From Aquarana catesbeiana (lineage: Eukaryota; Chordata; Amphibia; Anura; Ranidae): a stretch of 64,000 bases of DNA. Below are positions 33,996-45,908 of this stretch, piece after piece (the stretch's first letter is position 1; each line of letters begins with the position of its first letter). The stretch covers positions 500,119,106 to 500,183,105 of the forward strand of contig NC_133328.1 of assembly GCF_042186555.1 (NCBI RefSeq), in the 5' to 3' direction. The notes under the pieces are model-generated. The model made no database searches and was not told where the DNA came from. It was given only the letters and a program-made list of their open reading frames with translations. A program made the position numbers and the translations under genes.

Positions 33996-35210
33996 ATCAA
34001 AATGAGGTTGCATTGTAACGCCATGAACACATCAAACATGAATATTTATCACATTATGGGCAGCCCATATATAAGCGCCAAACAAGATTGTGATGCTTGT
34101 TAGATTATTTATTTATCCTGGGAACATTTTTAGTATGCATTTAAATTGTCATTTTCAGCTTTAATATAGTAACTCTTTTCACAGCTTACCATACATAGAT
34201 AAATAGGGGGATAGATTTACAGTAATTACACTATACAGTTCAGAGTTTACTTTGTGGATTACAGGTATGCGTTCTGTAACAAGTGCAGTGGAAATGCTAG
34301 TTATACACAGAGGGGTGATTATTAGGCTATGTATACACAGGCACCTGATGCAGAGGCTCATACAGTGCCATGGACGACAAATCATCACTTTAATTACTAA
34401 TAGCACATCATGCAGGGTATATACTTATTTACATTCAGTCTGCATTGCCTGCATTTTATCTGCTACAAAACATTTTTTTATTTATCAGCAGTTAAAGAGC
34501 TGGGTTCATAACCCTGTACACAGCCTATTTGAAAATGCAGGTAATTACCGAGTGCCACGGAATGTGTACTGGGAGGACCTTTTGATGCTAGAATGCCATT
34601 ACTTAATATGCAGAGCTGTGGAATAAGCTGGTGCCCTTATAAATAAAGGCTAAAGGAGCATTGCAAGGTCCCCCTTTGGTTGAGGGTTTAGAAAAGTAAA
34701 TACTGGACCATTTGTATTATCCTGAAACATTCACTCAAGATTTCACAGTTACTGTACAGAGTACAACACAACCAAGTGAGATGAGAAGAAGCTCAGTCTA
34801 GCTTGTGTGTATGAAGGGTGAAAAAAAAGTCTTATGCAAGTTGGATGAAGCTGTATTTATCTTTTGTATAATTGAGCATTTTATAAGCATTAGAAGAGAC
34901 ATGGTAGCTTGGAAAGGAAAGAGTTGCTTGAAATAAAGTAGAAAAAAAAAAATATTGGATATTGATAGTGTATGTCAGAAAAATATTTCAGGCCTCTTTA
35001 AGCAATTTTAATCTACCCCTTTTCCGGGCAAAATTTGAAGGTAAGTCACACTCTATGAATTTCTAATATCTATGAAAATTGATAATGATTGCTGGTTGGC
35101 CTCACAGATTTTCATATATTTTTATCACTTATGATAGCAAGGATGTTCCAAGCTTGTTCTAAAAAACTTCTAAAGTATGTTTGTTCTAAAAAATCCTGTC
35201 CATCCTGGAT

Positions 35211-35216
<6 letters not shown>
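33996..35216. other. Intron 5 sequence, nothing recognised
   Basis: About 1.2 kb. No gene. The 124-codon ORF at 34252-34626 has no recognisable motif. Confidence 0.4.

Positions 35217-35251
<35 letters not shown>
35216..35251. repeat. (TA)n microsatellite on the left of a Tc1 element
   Basis: About 35 bases of alternating AT directly before the left terminal repeat of the element at 35252. Confidence 0.95.
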
Positions 35252-35254
<3 letters not shown>

Positions 35255-36884
35255 TCAGGTCCATAAATATTGGGACATTGACACAATTCTAATCTTTTTG
35301 GCTCTATACACCACCACAATGAATTTGAAATGAAACAAACAAGATGTTCTTTAACTGCAGACTTTCAGCTTTAATTTTAGGGTATTTACATCTAAATCAG
35401 GTGAACGGTGTGTGTAGGAATTACAACAGTTTGTATATGTGCCTCCCACTTTTTAAGGGACCAAAAGTGATGGGACAATTGGCTGCTCAGCTGTTCCATG
35501 GCCAGGTGTGTGTTATTCCCTCATTATCCCATTTACAAGGAGCAGATAAAAGGTCCAGAGTTCATTTCAAGTGTGCTATTTGCATTTGGAATCTGTTGCT
35601 GTCAACTCTCAATAGGAGATCCAAAAAGCTGTCACTATCGGTGAGGCAAGCCATCATTAGGCAGAAAAAAAAACCCATCAGAGAGATAGCAAAAACATTA
35701 GGTGTGGCCAAATCAACGGTTTGGAACATCCTTAAAAAGAATGCACCGGTGAGCTCAGCAACACCAAAAGACCCGGAAGACCACGGAAAACAACTGTGGT
35801 GGATGACCGAAGAATTCTTTCCCTGGTGAAGAAAACACCCTTCACAACAGTTGGCCAGATCAAGAACACGCTCCAGGAGGTAGGTGTATGTGTGTCAAAG
35901 TCAACAATCAAGAGAAGACTTCACCAGAGTGAATACAGAGGGTTCACCACAAGATGTAAACCATTGGTGAGCCTCAAAAACAGGAAGGCCAGATTAGAGT
36001 TTGCAAAACAACATCTAAAAAAGCCTTCACAGTTCTGGAACAACATCCTATGGACAAATGAGATCAAGATCAATTTGTACCAGAGTGATGGGAAGAGAAG
36101 AGTATGGAGAAGGAAAGGAACTGCTCATGATCCAAGGCATACCAGCTCATCAGTGAAGCCTGGTGGTGGTAGTGTCATGGCGTGGGCATGTATGGCTGCC
36201 AATGGAACTGGTTCTCTTGTATTTATTGATGCTGACAAAAGCAGCAGGATGAATTCTGAAGTGTTTCGGGCAATATTATCTGCTCATATTCAGCAAAATG
36301 CTTCAGAACTCATTGGACGGCCCTTCACAGTGCAGATGGACAATGACCCAAAGCATACTGCGAAAGCAACCAAAGACTTTTTTAAGGGAAAAAAGTGGAA
36401 TGTTATGCAACGGCCAAGTCAATCAGCTGACCTGAATCCGATTGAGCATGCATTTCACTTGCTGAAGACAAAAATGAAGGGAAAATGCCCAAAGAACAAG
36501 CAGGAACTGAAGACAGTTGCAGTAGAGGCCTGGCAGAGCATCACCAGGGATGAAACCCAGCGTCTGGTGATGTCTATGCGTTCCAGACTTCAGGCTGTAA
36601 TTGACTGCAAAGGATTTGCAACCAAGTATTAAAAAGTGAAAGTTTGATGGATGATTGTTAATCTGTCCTATTACTTTTGGTCCCTTAAAAAGTGGGAGGC
36701 ACATATACAAACTGTTGTAATTCCTACACCGTTCACCTGATTTTGGATGTAAATACCCTCAAATTAAAGCTGAAAGTCTGCAGTTAAAGCACATCTTGTT
36801 CGTTTCATTTCAAATCCATTGTGGTGGTGTATAGAGCCAAAAAGATTAGAATTTTGTTGATGTCCCAATATTTATGGACCTCAC

Positions 36885-36886
<2 letters not shown>
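35252..36886 (+). mobile_element. Tc1-type transposon, nearly full length
   Basis: The terminal inverted repeats of about 220 bases start CAGTCAGGTCCATAAATATT on the left and end ATATTTATGGACCTCACTG on the right. The element is about 1.6 kb with one transposase gene (entry 35608-36632). Both sides are (TA)n, consistent with TA target choice. The two inverted repeats remain highly similar, suggesting a fairly young copy. Confidence 0.93.
35608..36632 (+). pseudogene. Tc1 transposase, near-complete but inactivated
   Basis: A DD34E transposase, which would cut and paste the element. The reading starts RRSKKLSLSVRQAIIRQKKK, where the usual ATG appears to be AGG. A helix-turn-helix region follows (EIAKTLGVAKSTVWNILKK). 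A one-base indel in the A run near 35729-35736 shifts the frame; the long frame from 35796 carries the rest. The catalytic region has ILWTNEIKINL, where the first Asp is Asn. The second Asp is intact in VQMDNDPKHTAKA, and the Glu is intact in SADLNPIEHAF, 34 residues apart. Lost start, frameshift and lost Asp make it inactive. Confidence 0.9.

Positions 36887-36957
<71 letters not shown>
36887..36957. repeat. (TA)n microsatellite on the right of the Tc1 element
   Basis: TGTGTGTA followed by about 60 bases of alternating TA, directly against the right end of the Tc1 copy. Confidence 0.95.
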
Positions 36958-36959
<2 letters not shown>

Positions 36960-37260
36960 TATCAATCAGATTAATGGTACAATACTCACTTCTTCGTGTG
37001 AAAGACAATAGAATTTACCTATTCTGGTACCAGGAATATTACCATGGTTCGCAAGAACATAGAAAGCGTAATTACCATCAATTACATCCCCAATTGATAT
37101 GCAAAGAATAAAAAAACTGTCATTATCTAAAAATATCTATTTGTAGTTTACCATTATTCAATATTTCTAAACGTGCCTTTGTTGTAACTTATGAAAATAG
37201 TGGAGTTCCTCTTCAAATAGTTTGTGAGCCACTTGCATTTATATCAATTATCAGAGTATA
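36958..37260. other. Short intron stretch between two Tc1 elements
   Basis: No gene or element seen. Confidence 0.5.
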
Positions 37261-37491
37261 CAGTGCTTTCAGAAATTATTCACAGTGCTTCACTTTTTCC
37301 AGAATTTGTTACAGCCTTATTCCAAAATAGATTAAATTCATTATTTTCCTAAAAAAATTACAAACAATAACCTATAATGACAACATGAAAGAAGTTTATT
37401 TGATCTTTTCAAATTTATTAAAAATAGAAAAACAAAATACATAAGTATTCACAGCCTTTGCTCAATACTTTGTTTAAGCCTTTGGCACCAA

Positions 37492-38435
37492 TTAACCGCT
37501 TGCCAAACGCCTCACACAGATATACTGCGGCAGAAGGGCTCGTACAGGCAAAATCACGTACCTGTACGTTGCCCTTTAAGAGGCGGCCAGCGGGTGCGTG
37601 CGCGCCTGCGACAAGCTCCGTGAGTCGGGTCGCGGGTCCCGCAGACTCGATCGCTATGGGGATACCCGCAATCGCCTCACGGGGAGGAAGAACGGGGAGA
37701 TGCTGATGTAAACAGCATCTCCCCGTTCTGCCTAGTGACAGTGTCACTCGATCTCTGCTCCCTGTCATCGGAGCAGAGATCAGTGACGTCACACACACAG
37801 CCCATCCCCCTGACAGTTAGAAATCACTTCCTAGTACTGATTTAACCCTTCCCTGCCCCCTAGTGGTTAACCCCATTCACTGCCAGTGTCATTTACACAG
37901 GAATCAGTGCATTTTTATAGCACTGATTGCTGCATAAATGACAATGGTCCCAAAAATGTGTCAAAAATGTCCGATGTGTCCACCATAATGTCGCAGTCAC
38001 AATAAAAATCGCTGATCGCCGCCATTTAAAAAAAAAAAATTATTAATAAAAATGCCATAAAACTATCCCCTATTTTGTAAATGCTATAACTTTTGCACAA
38101 ACCAATCAATAATCGCTTATCGGCCTAAACTGAGGAAAAAAATTGTTTTTTTTATATATTTTTGGGGGATATATATTATAGTAAAAAGTAAAAAATAATG
38201 AGTTTTTTTCAAAATTGTCGCTCTATTTTTGTTTATAGCGCAAAAAATAAAAACCGCAGAGGCGATCAAATACCACCAAAAGAAAGCTCTATTTGTGGGA
38301 AAAAAGGGACGTCAATTTTGTTTGGGAGCCACGTCGCACGACCACGCGATTGTCAGTTAAAGCGACGCAGTGCCGAATCGCAAAAAGTGCTCTTGTCAGG
38401 AAGGGGGTAAATTCTTCCGGGGCTGAAGTGGTTAA
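37492..38435 (+). repeat. TTAACCACTTG MITE, family C, copy 4, inside a Tc1 element
   Basis: It begins TTAACCGCTTGCCAAACGCC and ends GGGGCTGAAGTGGTTAA. Removing it with one TTAA restores Tc1 sequence (TTTGGCACCAA to AGACTCTTTTTGAGTATGA), so it inserted after the Tc1. GC-rich left third, AT-rich right third. Non-coding. Confidence 0.9.
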
Positions 38436-39397
38436 AGACTCTTTTTGAGTATGATGCTTCAAGCTTGGCACACCTATTTTTAGGCAGTTTCTTCAATTCC
38501 TCTTTGCAGGACCTCTCAAGCTCTATCAGGTTGCATGGCGAGCATCGGTGCACAGCCATTTTCAGGTCTCTCCAGAGATGTCCAATCGGATTTAAGTCTG
38601 GGCTCTGGCTGGGCCACTCAAGGACATTCACAGAGTTGTCCCATAGCCACTCCTTTGGTATCTTGGCTGTGTGCTTAGGGTTGTTGTCCTGTTGGAAGAT
38701 CAACCTTCGTCTCAGTCTGAGGTCCAGAGTGCTCTGGAGCAGGTTTACATCAAGGATGTCTCTGTATATTGCTGTATTCATCTTTCCCTCCATGCTGACT
38801 ACTCTCCCAGTTCCTGCCGCTGAAACACATGCCCATAGCATGATGCTGCTACCACCATACTTCACTGTAGGAATGATATTGGTCAGGTGATGAACGGTGC
38901 CTGGTTTCCTCCAGACATGACACTCGCCATTCAGGCCAAAGAGTTCAATCTTTATTTCATCAGACCAGAGAATTTTGTTTCTCATGGTCTGAGAGTCCTT
39001 TAGGTGCCTTTTGGCAAACTCTAGGCAGACTGTCATGTGCCTTTTACTGAGGAATGGTTTGCGTCTGTATACTCTACCATACATGCCTGATTTTTCTGGA
39101 AGGTTTTCCTCTCTCCACAGAGAAACGCTGGAGCTCTGTCAGAGTGACCGTCGGGTTATTGGTCACCTCCCTGACTAAGGCCCTTCTCCCCCAATTGCTC
39201 AGTTTGGCTGGGCGGCCCGCTCTAGGAACACTCTCCAGAGTGCTGGTGGTTCCAAACTTCTTCCATTTAAAGCGGCTGGAGGCCACTGTACTCATTGGGA
39301 CCTTTAATGCTGCTGAAATTTTTCTGTACCCTTCCTTAGACCTGTGCCTTGATACAATCATATCTCGGAGGTCTACAGACAATTCCTTGGACTTCAT
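38436..39397 (-). pseudogene. Tc1 transposase, second family, frameshifted and missing the catalytic Glu
   Basis: Minus strand from 39397: MKSKELSVDLRDMIVSRHRS, a paired-like helix-turn-helix N-terminus, and RAGRPAKLSNWGRRALVREV with the GRPR-like hook. A frameshift near 39080-39090 follows. The catalytic domain then reads ILWSDEIKIELFG (first Asp kept), FQQDNNPKHTAKI (second Asp kept) and SQSPDLNPIGHLWRDLK, where the expected Glu after NPI is Gly. The end of the frame runs into the inserted MITE at 38435. It is inactive. Confidence 0.9.
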
Positions 39398-39802
39398 GAC
39401 TTTTTTTGTGCTCTTACATACACTGTTAACTGTGGGACCTTATATAGATAGGTGCGTGCCTTTCCAAATCATATCCAATCAACTGAATTTACACAGGTCG
39501 ACTCCAATCAAGTTGTAGAAACATCTCAAGGATGATCAGTGAAAACAGGATGCACCTGAGCTCAATTTCGAGTGTCATGGCAAAGGCTGTGAATACTTAT
39601 GTACATGTGATTTTTTTTTTCATTTTTTTTATTTTTAATAAATTTGCAAAGATTTCAAACAAACATCTTTCACGTTGTCATTATGGGGTATTGTTTGTAG
39701 AGTTTTGAGGAAAATAAGGAGTTTAATCCATTTTGGAATAAGGCTGTAACATAACAAAATGTGGAAAAAGTGAAGCGCTGTGAATACTTCCCGAATACAC
39801 TG

Positions 39803-40357
39803 TATATGGCTGTCTTTACTACCCATGACATCTTGTATTCTGCATACTTTTTCCTCAGGCTGCATATGAAGACTGACTTAGTGACTGTTGGCTGAATAAA
39901 TTGCAGGTGCAGAAATGGGTCAGGGCTTGCTGATGTTCTGCTTATATTATTCCAGATGCAATAAACCACCACTGGATATACACATGCTAGAAGCCTTATG
40001 CTATTTCCTTGCACTGACTAACCTCTCGTATTGTAGCCAAACTTTTGAGACGTGATGAACATGGCGTGTCTACATATTTTCCTGACATAATCCTACCTCT
40101 ATATAATGGAAAAAATGATTGCTAGGTCAACATTTTTAATTGTTGTTAGTAAGGAACACACTAAACTAGAAATCTGTCAGCTGACATTTAAATTCCGATT
40201 TTTGGTATAAATTATGCTTGCTTTGGAACAAAAGTATAAAAGCTATAATAATAGTTCCAAGCCTATATGTGACAAAAGGGAGGAAAACATTTTGTTTGTC
40301 TGTAACAAAATTCACTAGTGTTACTAGATACAAATGCTGGGAAACCTCGTCACTCAC
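39803..40357. other. Intron 5 sequence, nothing recognised
   Basis: No gene or element seen. Confidence 0.45.
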
Positions 40358-40825
40358 TTAAAGAGGAAATAAACCCTGATGGGTTGTACTTCCTCTTTGT
40401 TTCCCTGCAAAGGTAAAGCATAATGGGCTACTATGCATCGCATAGTAGCCCATTAAGTGTCACTTACCTGACACAGAAGCCTGTGATGTCCCCGCTGGCT
40501 GGAAGCATCCATCTTTGGCCCTCTTCCTTCTGGGGCCGCGAACTCCGGCTCTGTGACTGGCCTGTCGCCTGACGTCACTGCAGCATGCACGCGGGAGCCG
40601 CCAGTCAAGGCATGACGCCAGCTAGAAACGGCACAGCATGCCCTTTCTAAAGTGCGCATGCACCAAGTACATCGGCGCATGCGCAGAACAACTCATCATA
40701 CGGGGAATTGTAAATATCTCCTAAACCGTGTAGGTTTAGGAGATATTACCAGCACCTACAGGTAAGCCTTAATCTAGGCTTACCTGTAGGTGAAAAAGGT
40801 TGTAAAAGGTTTACAACCACTTTAA
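40358..40825 (-). repeat. TTAA-flanked MITE, family B, copy 2
   Basis: It begins TTAAAGAGGAAATAAACCC and ends GTTTACAACCACTTTAA. Hairpins TAATGGGCTACTATGCATCG with its inverse (40420-40455) and ATATCTCCTAAACC with its inverse (40712-40746) match those of 7543-7908 in reversed order. Non-coding. Confidence 0.82.
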
Positions 40826-42091
40826 ACAGGACGCTGAACCCAAAAATGACAGAGCGGAAAATACTAATCATCAGTGTTGTCTGTAGGTTCCTTGCAGCTG
40901 ATCTTTTCCTCTTTGTTGACTTGCTTGCTGTGCACTGTTTCTGTATGAAGCTATCCCCAGATCCCTAGTGATCTGATAACTAATAGGAGAATTGTCAGAC
41001 AATTCCTGTGTGTGACTTCCAATGGTGCTTGAGCTAGAGATTTAAGAGAGGCCCACCTTATCATTTCAGTCTCCTATCAAGTACTTGACATGAATATACA
41101 AGAAGCAGCAGAAAAGATTCCAGGGCACAGACCCGTAGAATTGATGAAGCAGATGCAGGGAAATGTATTCAATGCAGATCTAAGAAGCATAACGGTAGTG
41201 GCATCACCAAATCTTACACCAAATATTATGAGATTAGCAGTCAAAGGTGGAAGAGCCTCTCATACTTTAGGTATACAGCTCAGGCTGTAGGACAGTGGTG
41301 GTCAATTCACGTGATGGGGAATCCCTCAAGTGCAGTCCCTGACATTTTCAAAGGGCTGCACATAGCATTCAGTGATTGTAATGGTAAAGAAAGCTGTCAG
41401 AGACTGCAGACACATCATCATAGCACAGTAAGACCTTCTTAAAACAGATGCTATTCAGATGTTTGATTACATTACATTTCCCAAAAAATAAGAGGATTAT
41501 TCCTCATTTCAGGACAGTAGGTCGAGCCATGCAAATCATTGCTTTTCACCCCTCTGGCCACATCATGCACATTCAGAACTGCTGGTGTATAGTGCAAATA
41601 TAAACAAAAATTATGGAGCCATTTATTCCAAATTGCATACAACGTTGGCCCTTATCAATGCAGTGTATGGGTATGAAAACCAGAGCTTTGATGGAGTAAG
41701 GCTGGGGACTCAAGAAGACAGTATAACTACTGTATGCAGATTATGATGAGAAGGGATTAAAGCAATCATAAATCATAAAACTCTTTTCAGTGCATAGTAC
41801 AGTAAAATCCTTTAAAACATAAGGCATTAACATGTCCCATTCCATTACATATACCAAAACTAAGATTATTATTGCTTATTTCAAGACAGTGCCCAGTGTA
41901 CTCTTTTTTTTTTTTTTTTTTTTTTTTTAGAAAACCCTCTAGTACTTTGGGAGTCTTTTGTCATATGATTAATGCTTATTGTATATATAAAACAAACATT
42001 GTATATGTATAACATATCAATTATAGTGTTTAAAAGCATATAAACATAAATAAAACCAATAATATAAACCAAAAACTAGTAGAGTATCCTT
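40826..42091. other. Intron 5 sequence, nothing recognised
   Basis: No gene. A run of T at 41906-41929 is the only simple sequence. The 66-codon ORF at 41090 lacks a known motif. Confidence 0.4.
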
Positions 42092-43021
42092 TTAACCACT
42101 TGGCCTCCGGAGGTTTTTACCCCCTTCATGACCAGGGCTTTTTTGTGCTATTCAGCAATGCGCTATTTTAACTGGCAATTGCTTGGTCATGCAACACTCT
42201 ACCCAAATGAAATTTATATAATTTTTTTCAGACAAATACAGCTTTCTTTTGATGGTATTTGAACACCACTCAGGTTTTTATTTTTTAATATATAAGCAAC
42301 AAAAAACTAACATTTTGAAAAAAAAGAAATATTTTCTACTTTTCTGTTATAAAACATATCCAAAAAAATAAAATCTCTTGATAAATTTAGGCTAAAATGT
42401 ATTCTGCTACACGTCTTTGGTAAAAAAATCCCAATAAGTGTATATTAATTGGTTTGTGTAAGAGCTATAGCTTCTACAAACTATGATATATATACTGGCA
42501 TTTACGCAGCTATAGACGCTATACTAGTAATGGCGGTGATCAGTGAATTATAGTATGACTGTGGTAGTGTGGTGGGCAATCTGGCACTAACAGACACTGG
42601 CTGGGAGGGACAGTAACTGACACTGGCATTGCTAGCGACACTAATACAGTGATCAGTAATAATACTGTACACTGTACTAATGACACTGGCTGTGAAGGGC
42701 TTAACATCAAGGGGAAATCAAAGGGTTAACTGTGTGCCTAATAAGTGTAATGTGTGCTGCTTTTACTCACAGAGCTAGCTGCTTTTTCTCCCTGAACTCA
42801 GAGTCGATATTAGGGAGAAGGAACAGCCAGAACTCTGTGCTATGATTGGCCACAGCCAATCAGCAGGTATAGAGCCAATATCATTGGATAAAACCTGCTG
42901 ACAAACTTGTGCTGTGACCAATAACAGCAAAGGTCAGCAGGGGGTGCACACATGCAAGCCCAAAAACTCGGAAACAGGTGGCGATGTACGGGCTAGTAGC
43001 AAGTGCCTAGAAAGTGGTTAA
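42092..43021 (-). repeat. TTAACCACTTG MITE, family C, copy 5 (divergent)
   Basis: Reversed orientation. It begins TTAACCACTTGGCCTCCGG with CCCCTTCATGACCAGGGCT (the complement of the family's right end) and ends AAGTGCCTAGAAAGTGGTTAA. It is less GC-rich than the other copies. Confidence 0.75.
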
Positions 43022-43810
43022 TGTAATAATAGTATTAATGAAAAAAAGAGAACAGCTGGGGCTAAACTTTTACTAGTCACAAATTGTTTCTTTGCTGTCC
43101 CTGTCACATTGATGTAGAAAACTGATTTTATCTTGGCTCACATGCCATTGTCTAGTTTTGCTTATTTTGCTCTTTCTTTAATCATCTAGAAAATGTTTCC
43201 TTGGCCAAGCCACTTCACAAATGCTAAGTTTATTTTATATTATAGCCACTTAGAGAAAATCAGAGACAAAAAGACTGACAAAAGGGAAGGCAGAACAATG
43301 ATGCCAAATACATCTATCAGGCAGGTTTACCAAAACACAGATGCAACCCATGACATTAAAGGAAATGTGCAGTTTTTTTTAATATACATTTCTTTCATTA
43401 TTATGGTCAGCATTAAAAGAAAAAAAACCTGTTCACTTTTTCATCAATATTTTAAGTTGTCATTTGGAGCTTTTTTTTTCCTTTTCAAATTTAGCACTGC
43501 TTATACGAAGAATCTTGTTTACTGAACTCAATTAATAATCTCCCCTTATCAGGCTGAGGTCCAGTAGGGGATTTTAATTAAATAAATATATCTGCAAAGC
43601 AAGCCGTATTTTAGGTAGCCCATAGTGCTTTGGAAAGCCTTTGTGGTGTATGTATGTGAGATTTAAATCCAAATAAAGAGCCTTACAGGAAATACTATAC
43701 TCAGAAAAATATATTGTAATGCTCCTCCCCGCTTTTATTTGGCAACAGAAGTACCTTTACACAGGGTTTACATGCTGAATCTGGTGAATTTTTGGCAGTG
43801 TATGGCTATC
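43022..43810. other. Intron 5 sequence, nothing recognised
   Basis: No gene. The 110-codon ORF at 43193-43525 has no recognisable motif and ends in low-complexity Phe runs. Confidence 0.45.
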
Positions 43811-44130
43811 TTAAAGCAAAACTATTCACTGGGAGCAGGCAGGTTTTATGCAATGTCTCTTCTGCAATACAATACACCTACCTGCCTGCTCTCAGTGATC
43901 CCTTGGATGTAAACTGAGCTGCACATGCGCAGCTCAGCTGAAAGTGGCCAGCTGGATCCCTGTGTGCAAGAGTGATGGCCTCCTGCACAGGCGCAGGAGT
44001 GATGTCATCCTCTCCTGGCCAATGAAGATGGCCAGAAACTGGCACACAGAAGAAGATGCTTGCTGGAGCGGGTGAATGATGGGATTATTGGAGTCAAGGT
44101 GAGTATTTGGTGACTCTAGTTCCGCTTTAA
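43811..44130. repeat. TTAA-flanked MITE (TTAAAGCRGAACTA type)
   Basis: It begins TTAAAGCAAAACTATTCACT and ends GACTCTAGTTCCGCTTTAA. GCAGGCAGG and CCTGCCTGC form an inner inverted pair (43835, 43883). 320 bases, non-coding. Confidence 0.72.
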
Positions 44131-44212
44131 GTCACACCTGTTTTCAATTAATCACCTGATCAGGGACCCTTTCACTGTTGAACCAGATAGTATCTGCATC
44201 TTTACGCAATGC

Positions 44213-44216
<4 letters not shown>

Positions 44217-44266
<50 letters not shown>
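44217..44266. repeat. (TA)n microsatellite on the left of a Tc1 element
   Basis: About 50 bases of alternating TA up to the start of the Tc1 terminal repeat. Confidence 0.95.
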
Positions 44267-44269
<3 letters not shown>

Positions 44270-45844
44270 TTAGGTAAATATATTTATTTGGACACAGGCA
44301 CATTTTGAATTCATCGCAGACTTTCAGCTTTAATTCAAGAGGTTTAACATAAATATCAAGTACAAATTTTAGGAACTGCAACCATTTTCATACACAGTCC
44401 CCCCATTTTCAGGGGCTCAAATGTAGAAATGAATATAATCATAAATAAAATGTTAATTTTTTTACATTTTGTGGAGAATCCTCTACTGGCAATGACTGCC
44501 TGAAGTCTTGAACCCATGGACAATACCAAAGACTGGGTTTCCTCCTTTCTGATGCTTTTCCAGGCTCTAACTGCAGCTGTCTTCAGTTGTTCCTTGTTTG
44601 TGGGTCTTTCTGCCTTCAGTTTTGCCTTCAGCAAGTGAAATGCATGGCCAATTGGATTGAGATCAGGTGATTGACTCGGTCATTGCAGAATATTCCACTT
44701 ATTTTCCTTCAAAAGCTCCTAGGTTGCTTTTGCAGTGTGTTTTGGATCATTGTCCATCTTTACTGCGAAGGGCCGTCCAATCAGCTTTGCTGCATGTGGC
44801 TGAATCTGGGCTGACAGTATCTCTAAACACTGCAGAATTATTCCAGCTGCTTTTGTCTTCTGTCACATCATCAATAAACACCAATGACCCATTGCCACTG
44901 GAAGCATGCATGCCCATGCCATCACACTGCCTCCACCATGTTTTACAGATGACGTTGTGTGCTTGGGATCATGTGCTGTTCCAAGCCATCTCCACACTTT
45001 TTTCTTCCCGTCATTCTGGTACAGATTAATCTTAGTTTTATCTGTCCAAAGAATTTTTTTCCAGAACTGGTCTGGCTTTTTTAGATGTTTTTTGGCTATT
45101 CTGGCTTTTCCTTTCTTCAGACTTATGAATGGTTTTCACCTTGTGGTGAACCCTCTGTATTTGCACTTGTGAAGTCTTCTTTTGATTGTAGACTTTGACA
45201 ATGATACGCCCACCTCCTGGAAAGTGTCCTTCACTTGTCTGGATGTTGTGAATGGATTTTTCTTTACCATAGAGAGGATCCTGCAATCATCCACCACGAT
45301 TGTCTTCTGTGGACGTCCAGCCCTTTTTATGTTGCTGAGTTCACCAGTGCGTTTGTCTTTCCTCAGAATGTACCAAACTGTTGATTTGGCCACTCCTAAT
45401 GTTGCTGCTATCTCCCTGACTGATTTGTTTATTTTTTGAAGCCTTACAATGGCCTGTTTCACTTGCATGGACAGCTCATTTGAACGCATGATGTAGGTTC
45501 ACAGCAATAGATTTAAAATGCAAATACCACTCTTAGAGTCAACTCCAGACCTTTTACCTGCTTAATTGATGAAGAAATAACAAAGGAGTAGCCCACACCT
45601 GACCATGAAACAGCCTTTGATTCAATTGTCCATTTACTTTTGGTCCCTTGAAAAAGGGGATGGCTATTCTTAAGAGCTGTAATTCCTAAACCGTTCCTCC
45701 AATTTGGATGTACATACCTTTAAATTAAACCTGAGAGTGTGCACTTTCAGTCTATTTCCATTCTATAACTATAGATTGAATATGTTTTGGTAAATACCTG
45801 AACAAAAAAACTAAAATTGTGCCTGTGTCCAAATATATATGGCC

Positions 45845-45850
<6 letters not shown>
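44267..45850 (-). mobile_element. Tc1-type transposon, related to the one at 35252
   Basis: It begins CAGTTAGGTAAATATATTTA and ends ATATATATGGCCCTAACT, with (TA)n on both sides. Terminal repeats of about 200 bases contain GACTTTCAGCTTTAATTCAA and, inverted, the ATTAAACCTGAGAGTG block. It carries a disrupted minus-strand transposase. Confidence 0.9.
44425..45489 (-). pseudogene. Tc1 transposase with stops and missing catalytic Glu
   Basis: Minus strand from 45489: MRSNELSMQVKQAIVRLQKI, then EIAATLGVAKSTVWYILRKD (helix-turn-helix), RAGRPQKTIVVDDCRILSMV and LSKSTIKRRLHKCKYRGFTT. Further on come ILWTDKTKINLYQND with the first Asp and MDNDPKHTAKAT with the second Asp. An in-frame stop follows directly, and SQSPDLNPIGHAFHLLKAK has Gly in place of the catalytic Glu. 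The frame is broken at several places. It is closely related to the transposase at 35608. Confidence 0.88.

Positions 45851-45903
<53 letters not shown>
45851..45903. repeat. (TA)n microsatellite on the right of the Tc1 element
   Basis: About 50 bases of alternating AT directly against the Tc1 right end. Confidence 0.95.

Positions 45904-45908
<5 letters not shown>

Larger units (their letters stand above)
37261..39802 (-). mobile_element. Tc1-type transposon of a second family, interrupted by a MITE
   Basis: It begins CAGTGCTTTCAGAAATTATT and ends inverted as GAATACTTCCCGAATACACTG, next to TATA on both sides. Terminal repeats of about 200 bases include GCTTCACTTTTTCCAGAATT. Without the MITE at 37492-38435 it is about 1.6 kb, normal for Tc1. 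Confidence 0.92.
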
